11,254 nucleotides of DNA from an uncultured Lachnospiraceae bacterium (lineage in GTDB: Bacteria > Bacillota > Clostridia > Lachnospirales > Lachnospiraceae): positions 1-11,254 of the forward strand of contig CANQCX010000044.1 of NCBI GenBank assembly GCA_947591115.1. The letters run 5' to 3'. Positions 5,572-11,254 of the stretch are shown piece after piece. Within the stretch, counting starts at the first letter, position 1; every line of letters starts with the position of its first letter. The notes under the pieces were generated by a model. The model was not told the DNA's origin. It ran no database searches and was given only the letters and a program-made list of their open reading frames with translations. Made by a program: the position numbers and the translations under genes.

Positions 5572-7521
5572 ATGGATAACCACAGACCGAATAATTATAA
5601 CGATCAGAATAACAATCCGAATCATAATAATAACGGGAATAAGGGCGGGAAAAACAACGGACAGCTCCTGCTGAGCTTTGTGCTGGTGTCCCTGCTGGCG
5701 CTGTTTGTCATACTTTTTGTCAGCAACCGTTTTTCTGATATGAGTTCCAAAGAAACGACATATACGGAATTTCTCGAGCAGCTCGAGGCGAAAAATGTCA
5801 GCGAGGTAACGATCGACGTCTATAAGAGCCGGATCGATTACAAGCTGGTAAAGGATCGCACCAACAGCTATCTGCAGTACGAGATTACTTATTTTACCGG
5901 ACTTTTGGATGATCCTCAGCTAATCGAGGATCTAAAGACTGCAAAATCCAGCGCAGGAGAAAAAATTGTCATCAATGCCGCGATGCCGGATAATACATCC
6001 ACGTTTTTGGCAAATATCCTTACGTTTATCGTTCCGCTGATCATCATCTGGATCCTGTTTTTGTTCGTGATGCGGCGCATGGGCGGCGGTGCGCTCGGCG
6101 TTGGGAAAACTACGGCGAAGGTATACGTAGAGAAGTCTACCGGCGTGACGTTTAAGGACGTTGCGGGGCAGGATGAAGCGAAGGAATCGCTTCAGGAGGT
6201 CGTGGACTTTTTGCATAATCCGAAAAAATACAGGGACATCGGAGCGAAGCTCCCGAAGGGCGCGCTTTTAGTAGGACCTCCGGGAACCGGTAAGACGCTG
6301 CTTGCCAAAGCGGTTGCGGGAGAAGCCAAAGTGCCGTTTTTCTCGCTGGCGGGTTCGGATTTCGTAGAAATGTTTGTCGGCGTGGGCGCCTCGCGTGTTC
6401 GGGATCTGTTCAAGGAGGCGCAGAAGATGGCGCCATGTATCATTTTTATTGACGAGATCGACGCGATCGGCAAGAGCCGCGACAGCCGTTACGGCGGCGG
6501 GAACGACGAGCGCGAGCAGACGCTGAATCAGCTCCTTGCGGAGATGGACGGCTTCGACACCTCCAAAGGTCTTTTGATCCTGGCTGCGACCAACCGGCCG
6601 GAGGTGCTGGATAAGGCGCTGCTTCGCCCGGGACGTTTTGACCGCCGGATCATTGTAGACAAGCCGGATCTGAAAGGACGTCTGGAAACGCTCAAGGTTC
6701 ATTCCAAAGACGTTTTGATGGACGATACGGTGGATCTGGACGCGCTGGCGCTGGCGGCGGCGGGACTGGTCGGCTCGGATCTGGCGAATATGATCAACGA
6801 AGCCGCCATCAATGCGGTTAAACATGGCAGACAGTGCGTCAATCAGGCGGATCTGTTCGAGGCGTTTGAGCTGGTAGCGGTCGGCGGCAAAGAGAAAAAG
6901 GACCGCGTGATGAGCGACAAGGAGCGTAAGATCGTTTCCTATCATGAAGTCGGACACGCGCTGGTTTCCGCGCTTCAGAAGAATACGGAGCCGGTGCAGA
7001 AGATTACCATTGTTCCGCGGACGATGGGCGCGCTCGGCTATACGCTTCAGACTCCGGAAGAGGAGAAGTACTTACAGACCAAAGAGGAGCTGCTGGCGAA
7101 AATCGCCACCTATATGGCGGGGCGGGCGGCAGAGGAGCTGGTATTTGGCTCCGCAACCAGCGGCGCGGCAAACGATATCGAAAATGCGACGAAAATCGCC
7201 CGCGCAATGGTTACGATGTACGGAATGTCGGATAAATTCGGCATGATGTGTCTTGCCACCATAGAAAATCAATATCTTGACGGCAGGGCGGGACTGATCT
7301 GCGGAGAAGAAACCGCCAGCCAGATCGATAAAGAAGTTTTGTCCATTATCAACGAGCGTTATGCCGAAGCGATGCGGCTGTTGGAGGAAAACAGAGAAAT
7401 TCTGGATCACATTTCCGGATATCTTTACGAAAAGGAGACCATTACCGGAAAAGAATTTATGAAAATGTTCCGCGAAATGAAAGGAATGCCGGAAGAGGCA
7501 GTTGAGGAATCGCATGTTTGA
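5572..7521 (+). CDS. ftsH: ATP-dependent zinc metalloprotease FtsH
   Basis: A membrane-anchored AAA+ protease that extracts and degrades misfolded membrane proteins and some cytosolic regulators; 649 residues, normal for the family. From the N-terminus: an Asn-rich tail (2-29), first membrane helix (about 31-51), a small extracytoplasmic domain, second helix (about 148-167), the AAA+ module with Walker A GPPGTGKT (235-242), pore loop FVGVG (268-272), Walker B IIFIDE (290-295) and the second region of homology with both arginines in RPGRFDRR (352-359), then the protease domain with HEVGH (458-462) and the third zinc ligand Asp535 in AANDIENAT. The ATG at 5572 follows GGAGG by 11 bases. An upstream in-frame ATG at 5554 overlaps that ribosome binding site, and the one at 5497 lies in the promoter. 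The gene overlaps uvrC by 8 nt, so the two are co-transcribed. The usual Bacillus partners tilS and hpt are not upstream; pyrG is. Confidence 0.97.
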   Translation: MDNHRPNNYNDQNNNPNHNNNGNKGGKNNGQLLLSFVLVSLLALFVILFVSNRFSDMSSKETTYTEFLEQLEAKNVSEVTIDVYKSRIDYKLVKDRTNSYLQYEITYFTGLLDDPQLIEDLKTAKSSAGEKIVINAAMPDNTSTFLANILTFIVPLIIIWILFLFVMRRMGGGALGVGKTTAKVYVEKSTGVTFKDVAGQDEAKESLQEVVDFLHNPKKYRDIGAKLPKGALLVGPPGTGKTLLAKAVAGEAKVPFFSLAGSDFVEMFVGVGASRVRDLFKEAQKMAPCIIFIDEIDAIGKSRDSRYGGGNDEREQTLNQLLAEMDGFDTSKGLLILAATNRPEVLDKALLRPGRFDRRIIVDKPDLKGRLETLKVHSKDVLMDDTVDLDALALAAAGLVGSDLANMINEAAINAVKHGRQCVNQADLFEAFELVAVGGKEKKDRVMSDKERKIVSYHEVGHALVSALQKNTEPVQKITIVPRTMGALGYTLQTPEEEKYLQTKEELLAKIATYMAGRAAEELVFGSATSGAANDIENATKIARAMVTMYGMSDKFGMMCLATIENQYLDGRAGLICGEETASQIDKEVLSIINERYAEAMRLLEENREILDHISGYLYEKETITGKEFMKMFREMKGMPEEAVEESHV

Positions 7522-9376
7522 ACTAGAGGAAGAACTTCGTAAACTCCCGGATCAACCGGGAGTTTATATTATGCATGACGCGGGCGACGCGATCATTTAT
7601 GTCGGAAAAGCGTTAAGCCTGAGAAAACGGGTGCGGCAGTATTTTCAGCCGAGCCACGACGAGGGCATTAAGAAAAAGCAGATGGTAGAGCATATTGCGC
7701 GCTTTGAGTACATTGTGACGGACTCCGAGCTGGAAGCGCTTGTTCTGGAATGCAATCTGATCAAGGAGCATCGCCCGAAATACAATACCATGCTGCGCGA
7801 TGATAAAACTTATCCTTATATACGGGTAACAGTTGGGGAAGACTATCCGCGTATCCTTTTTTCCCGTCAGATCAAAAAAGACCATTCGCGTTATTTCGGT
7901 CCGTATACAAGCGCCGGTGCGGTCAAAGATACGATCGAACTGCTGAACAAGGTTTACAAGATCAGAACCTGCAGCCGGAAGCTGCCGAAGGATATGAAAA
8001 AGGAGCGTCCCTGCTTAAATTACCACATTCATCAGTGCATGGCGCCCTGTCAGGGTTTGATCGGGAAAGAGGATTACCGCAGACAGGTGGATCGCGCGCT
8101 CGAATTTCTAAACGGAGATTATGCGCCGATACTTCGTGAGCTGACCGAACAGATGAACGCGGCTTCCGAGGCTCTGGAATTTGAAAAAGCCATTGAATAT
8201 CGGGAATTGCTGGAAAGCGTCAAGCAGGTCGCGCAGAAACAAAAGATTACCCACATGGACGGAGAGGATAAGGACATTATCGCGATCGCGAACGACGATA
8301 CGGACGCGGTGGTGCAGGTGTTTTTTATCCGCGGCGGCAAGATCATCGGCAGGGATCATTTTCATGTGCGCGTAGGAACGGAGGAAGAAAAAGGAAAGAT
8401 TTTGACCGATTTCGTCAAACAGTTCTATTCCGGAACCCCGTTTATTCCCAAAGAGATCATGCTTCAGGAGCCGATTGAAGACATTGCGGTTTTGGAAGAA
8501 TGGTTAAGCGGCAGAAAGGGCAGGAAAGTAACGATTCGCATTCCGCAGAAGGGGTTAAAGGAGCGGCTGGTAGAGCTGGCGGCAAAAAATGCGGAGCTGG
8601 TGCTGAGTCAGGATAAAGAAAAGATCAAACGGGAGGAAGGACGCACCATCGGCGCGGTCAAAGAGATTGCCCGTTTGCTGGGAATGGCGGAAATTCATCG
8701 GATGGAGGCGTATGATATTTCCAATATCAACGGCTTTGAAACGGTCGGTTCAATGATCGTCTATGAAAAAGGAAAACCAAAGCGCAGCGATTACCGGAAA
8801 TTTAAGCTGCGTACGGTAACCGGACCGGATGATTATGCGTCCATGCATGAAGTTTTGACGCGCCGGTTTCTTCATGGAATTCAGGAGCAGCAGGAGCTGG
8901 CGGAAAAAAAGCTTGCAGAGGAATGCGGAAGCTTCAGCCGTTTTCCGGATCTGATCCTGATGGACGGCGGACGCGGGCAGGTCAATATCTGTCTGGCGGT
9001 GCTGGAGGAGCTGGGACTTCAGATTCCGGTCTGCGGAATGGTCAAAGATGATTTCCACCGGACGAGGGGATTGTATTTCCACAACGAAGAAATCCCGATC
9101 GACCGTCATGGCGAGGGTTTTAAACTGATTACGCGGATTCAGGACGAGGCGCATCGTTTTGCGATTGAATACCACCGTTCCCTGCGTTCCAAATCGCAGG
9201 TGCATTCGGTGCTGGATGACATTGAGGGAATCGGTCCGACGCGCCGGAAAGCGCTTATGCGCCGGTATCAGTCGCTGGAAAATATCCGAAACGCCTCGGT
9301 GGAGGAGCTGGCGCAGACGGAATCCATGAATATTCAGGCGGCGGAAAAAGTGTACCGTTTTTTCCATACGGAGTAA
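7514..9376 (+). CDS. uvrC: Excinuclease ABC subunit C
   Basis: The dual-incision nuclease of UvrABC nucleotide excision repair; 620 residues, full length. The N-terminal GIY-YIG nuclease has PGVYIM (15-20) and IIYVGKA (27-33) and makes the 3' cut. Four cysteines, 153, 167, 175 and 179, are spaced like those reported to bind an iron-sulfur cluster in UvrC. A UVR motif for UvrB contact lies at about 207-239. The RNase H-like 5' nuclease carries Asp401 in YDISN, Asp484 in LMDGGRGQ and His547 in DEAHRFAI, followed by tandem helix-hairpin-helix motifs (about 567-620, with DDIEGIGP). The ATG at 7514 is preceded by TGAGGAA with 6-base spacing; a TTG at 7502 would give four more residues but fits the family less well. 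The start lies inside the last codons of ftsH, suggesting coupled translation. A perfect hairpin occupies codons 9-18. Confidence 0.97.
   Translation: MFELEEELRKLPDQPGVYIMHDAGDAIIYVGKALSLRKRVRQYFQPSHDEGIKKKQMVEHIARFEYIVTDSELEALVLECNLIKEHRPKYNTMLRDDKTYPYIRVTVGEDYPRILFSRQIKKDHSRYFGPYTSAGAVKDTIELLNKVYKIRTCSRKLPKDMKKERPCLNYHIHQCMAPCQGLIGKEDYRRQVDRALEFLNGDYAPILRELTEQMNAASEALEFEKAIEYRELLESVKQVAQKQKITHMDGEDKDIIAIANDDTDAVVQVFFIRGGKIIGRDHFHVRVGTEEEKGKILTDFVKQFYSGTPFIPKEIMLQEPIEDIAVLEEWLSGRKGRKVTIRIPQKGLKERLVELAAKNAELVLSQDKEKIKREEGRTIGAVKEIARLLGMAEIHRMEAYDISNINGFETVGSMIVYEKGKPKRSDYRKFKLRTVTGPDDYASMHEVLTRRFLHGIQEQQELAEKKLAEECGSFSRFPDLILMDGGRGQVNICLAVLEELGLQIPVCGMVKDDFHRTRGLYFHNEEIPIDRHGEGFKLITRIQDEAHRFAIEYHRSLRSKSQVHSVLDDIEGIGPTRRKALMRRYQSLENIRNASVEELAQTESMNIQAAEKVYRFFHTE
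7540..7566 (+). other. Perfect 11-bp hairpin inside the uvrC 5' coding region
   Basis: TAAACTCCCGG (7540-7550) and CCGGGAGTTTA (7556-7566) are exact reverse complements around the 5-base loop ATCAA. It starts 26 bases after the uvrC ATG. The following bases, TATTATG, are U-rich but not a clean U-tract, so it is not a standard terminator. It covers the codons for the conserved KLPDQPGVY segment. A role in transcript pausing, mRNA processing or uvrC translation control is possible; the hairpin is seen, the role is not. Confidence 0.6.
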
Positions 9377-9402
9377 CCGCTCGGCCGGAAAAATGGACTG
9401 TA

Positions 9403-9431
9403 TTGAAGAAATACCGCGCATATGCTAAAAT
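9403..9431 (+). promoter_or_regulatory. Promoter of hprK
   Basis: TTGAAG (9403-9408), a 17-base spacer and TAAAAT (9426-9431) with an extended TGC (9423-9425) form a strong-looking promoter, 27 bases after the uvrC stop. The predicted start near 9438 gives a leader of about 34 bases that carries GGAGG at 9461-9465. No terminator is seen between uvrC and hprK, so read-through from the ftsH promoter is also likely. Confidence 0.8.
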
Positions 9432-9471
9432 AATACCATCAATGATGAGAGAAACACAATGGAGGACAGGT

Positions 9472-10416
9472 ATGAGTTCTGGGGTTAGCGTGTATAAAAT
9501 TGTAGATCTGATGGATCTGAGGAATTTTACCGATGAAATTGATTTAAAAAAGCGAAAGATCGAGACAAGCGAGATCAACCGTCCGGCGCTGCAGCTAACC
9601 GGTTATTTTGAGCATTTTGAAAAGTCGCGCGTGGAGATCATCGGAAACGTAGAATACGCTTATATCAAGCGGATGGACGAGGAGGAAAAAAGACAGCGTT
9701 ATACGGAGTTTCTGCAGTACGGGATGCCATGCGTGATCTTCTGCAGGGATTTAGAGCCGGAGGGACTGTTTTTGCAGATTGCAAACGAATTCGGCGTGCC
9801 GGTGCTTGGAACGGGACGTTCGACCTCGGAATTTACGGCGGAGCTGATCTATACGCTGGGCGAGCAGCTGGCGCCCTGCATTACCATTCATGGCGTACTG
9901 GTCGATGTTTACGGCGAGGGACTTCTGATTACCGGCGAGAGCGGGATCGGAAAAAGCGAGGCCGCGCTGGAGCTGATCCGGAGGGGGCACCGTCTGGTAA
10001 CGGACGACGTTGTAGAAATCCGCAAGATCAACGAACATCAGTTGATCGGGACGTCGCCGGATATTACGCGTCATTTTATCGAGCTGCGCGGAATCGGGAT
10101 CATCGACGTCAAGACCTTATACGGAGTAGAGTGCGTAAAAGAAAAGCAGCAGATCGATCTGGTCATTAAACTGGAGGACTGGAAAAAAGACGCGGAGTAT
10201 GACCGGCTGGGACTGGAAGAAGAATATACGGAATATCTGGGCAATAAGGTCGTCTGTCATTCGCTTCCGATCCGCCCGGGACGGAATCTGGCGGTTATCT
10301 GTGAAGCGGCGGCGGTCAACCACCGGCAGAAAAAGATGGGTTACAATGCGGCGCAGGAGCTGTACCGCCGCGTGCAGGAAAATCTGGTCCGCAAGACAAC
10401 GGAAGAAGAAGAATGA
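9472..10416 (+). CDS. hprK: HPr kinase/phosphorylase
   Basis: Phosphorylates Ser46 of HPr with ATP or pyrophosphate and removes that phosphate again, setting carbon catabolite repression through CcpA in Firmicutes. The protein has 314 residues, the normal length. The N-terminal domain (about 1-130) precedes the kinase domain with His140 in IHGVLVDV, Walker A GESGIGKS (155-162), the two aspartates 178-179 in TDDVVEI, and the family signature IELRGIGIIDV around Glu204. The C-terminal part includes the LPIRPGRN segment. All catalytic positions expected for the family are present. The ATG at 9472 follows GGAGG by 6 bases; the frame is open back to 9403, but that position is the promoter -35. It follows uvrC by 95 bases and has its own promoter. 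The genes often found after hprK in Firmicutes (lgt, or murB-rapZ-whiA) are not next; an M18 aminopeptidase is. Confidence 0.98.
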   Translation: MSSGVSVYKIVDLMDLRNFTDEIDLKKRKIETSEINRPALQLTGYFEHFEKSRVEIIGNVEYAYIKRMDEEEKRQRYTEFLQYGMPCVIFCRDLEPEGLFLQIANEFGVPVLGTGRSTSEFTAELIYTLGEQLAPCITIHGVLVDVYGEGLLITGESGIGKSEAALELIRRGHRLVTDDVVEIRKINEHQLIGTSPDITRHFIELRGIGIIDVKTLYGVECVKEKQQIDLVIKLEDWKKDAEYDRLGLEEEYTEYLGNKVVCHSLPIRPGRNLAVICEAAAVNHRQKKMGYNAAQELYRRVQENLVRKTTEEEE

Positions 10417-10420
10417 GCAC

Positions 10421-10479
10421 AGAAGAAATGATTATAGAATAATGATTATAGAAGAAATGATTATAGAAGAAATGATTTC
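10421..10479 (+). repeat. 15-bp tandem repeat tract between hprK and the aminopeptidase gene
   Basis: Four head-to-tail units: AGAAGAAATGATTAT (10421-10435), a 14-base variant AGAATAATGATTAT (10436-10449), an exact copy of the first (10450-10464), and AGAAGAAATGATTTC (10465-10479), followed by a degraded fifth start AGAATAAAAT. The unit length is a codon multiple and reads as repeated EEMII. Two tiny frames result. One (10413-10442) starts at an ATGA overlap with the hprK stop, encodes MSTEEMIIE and stops in the variant unit. The second (10442-10486) begins at that stop (TAATG) and encodes 14 residues. I do not call either a gene. Confidence 0.85.
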
Positions 10480-10508
10480 AGAATAAAATAGAAACGGAGA
10501 CTTGTGAT

Positions 10509-11254
10509 ATGGAAAACAAAAACGCATGGGAAAAATATCCGAAAGGAGAAAAACGTGATCAGGTGTATGCATTTGCGGAAGATTACCGGAAGTTTCTTTC
10601 GTCGTGCAAAACCGAACGCGAATGCGCGGCTGCGTTTTATCAGGAGGCGCGGGACGCCGGTTTTCGCGATCTGGACGAACTGATCGCTTCCGGAACCGCT
10701 TTAAAGGCGGGAGATAAGGTCATCGCCAATAATATGGGAAAAGGTCTGGCATTGTTCGTTTTGGGCCGTCAGCCGCTGGAAAAGGGGATGAACATTCTGG
10801 GCGCGCACATCGACTCGCCGCGTCTGGATTTAAAACAGGTCGCTTTATACGAAGATACCGAAATGGCGCTTTTAGATACGCATTATTACGGGGGCGTTAA
10901 GAAATATCAGTGGGTAACGCTTCCTTTGGCGCTTCATGGCGTGATCTGCAAAAAGGACGGCACGACCGTCGCAGTCAGTATCGGAGAAAAACCGGAGGAT
11001 CCGGTGTTTGGCGTCAGCGATCTTTTGATCCATCTTTCTTCGGAGCAGTTGGAGAAAAAAGGCTCTAAAGTCATCGAGGGAGAAAATCTGGATGTACTGA
11101 TCGGAAGCATTCCGGCGGAGGCCAAAGACGAAGAAAAAGACAAGGACGCCGCCAAAGAACGGGTAAAAGCCAATATATTAGAGATTTTAAAACAGGAATA
11201 CGGAATCGAAGAAGAAGATTTTCTGTCGGCGGAGATCGAGGTAGTGCCTGCCGG
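10509..11254 (+). CDS. M18 family aminopeptidase (3' partial)
   Basis: A cytosolic metal-dependent aminopeptidase that removes N-terminal residues from peptides. The window holds 248 complete codons, roughly the first half; the frame is open to the right edge. The start reads MENKNAWEKY, and the M18 signature GAHIDSPRLD lies at residues 98-107, with His100 the first expected metal ligand. The family-typical HYYGGVKKYQW (125-135) and LALHG follow. The remaining metal ligands and catalytic Glu lie beyond the window. Residues about 203-235 form a highly charged Lys/Glu/Asp stretch (EAKDEEKDKDAAKERVK), as seen in bacterial M18 proteins with a lid-domain insertion. GGAG at 10496-10499 is 9 bases before the ATG. 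It is probably co-transcribed with hprK, since no terminator lies in the 92-base gap, which holds a tandem repeat tract. Substrate preference (acidic or broad) cannot be told from this part. Confidence 0.94.
   Translation, partial: MENKNAWEKYPKGEKRDQVYAFAEDYRKFLSSCKTERECAAAFYQEARDAGFRDLDELIASGTALKAGDKVIANNMGKGLALFVLGRQPLEKGMNILGAHIDSPRLDLKQVALYEDTEMALLDTHYYGGVKKYQWVTLPLALHGVICKKDGTTVAVSIGEKPEDPVFGVSDLLIHLSSEQLEKKGSKVIEGENLDVLIGSIPAEAKDEEKDKDAAKERVKANILEILKQEYGIEEEDFLSAEIEVVPA

Noticed and set aside
10461..10489. TTATAG and TAAAAT (17-base spacing) as a promoter for the M18 gene
   Set aside because: The -35 is poor, both hexamers come from the AT-rich repeat tract, and the start would fall on the ribosome binding site.

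Overview
The window looks like chromosomal DNA from a low-to-mid GC anaerobic Firmicute, most likely class Clostridia, family Lachnospiraceae. The reasons are AGGAGG-type ribosome binding sites with short spacing, TTGAnn/TATAAT promoters, an HPr kinase/phosphorylase, a sortase-type surface galactanase and a Clostridia-type small DUF4250 protein. The species is not identifiable from the sequence alone.

Layout. (a) 2-2395 (+): the 3' part of a modular, cell-wall-anchored GH53 endo-beta-1,4-galactanase, cut at its 5' end by the window edge and closed by a strong intrinsic terminator at 2414-2452. (b) 2527-3716 (+): a WYL-domain transcriptional regulator whose stop overlaps the start of a 58-residue DUF4250 protein. 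(c) 3715-3751: a hairpin with U-tracts on both strands separates this pair from the convergent pyrG (3760-5367, -). (d) 5368-5571: a divergent promoter region between pyrG and ftsH. (e) 5572-10416 (+): ftsH, uvrC and hprK in a row. ftsH and uvrC overlap by 8 nt, and hprK has its own well-formed promoter just after uvrC. (f) 10417-10508: a short 15-bp tandem repeat tract. (g) 10509 to the right edge (+): the N-terminal part of an M18 aminopeptidase. No gene-free stretch exceeds about 205 bases, and no tRNA, rRNA, CRISPR array, insertion sequence or phage gene was seen.

How the genes relate. Most of the window is housekeeping: CTP synthesis, membrane protein quality control, nucleotide excision repair, and the sensor enzyme of carbon catabolite control. 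The accessory part is at the left end, where the galactanase would cut pectic galactan at the cell surface. HprK could link sugar supply to expression of such genes, but nothing visible here (for example no confident cre site) shows that link.

I found no convincing undescribed multi-gene system. The items most worth a second look are a perfect 11-bp hairpin inside the first codons of uvrC just after its overlap with ftsH, the tandem repeat with two tiny stop/start-coupled reading frames after hprK, the WYL-DUF4250 coupled pair, and the unusual modules of the galactanase (a loop insertion, an unassigned C-terminal domain and an NPETG sorting motif).
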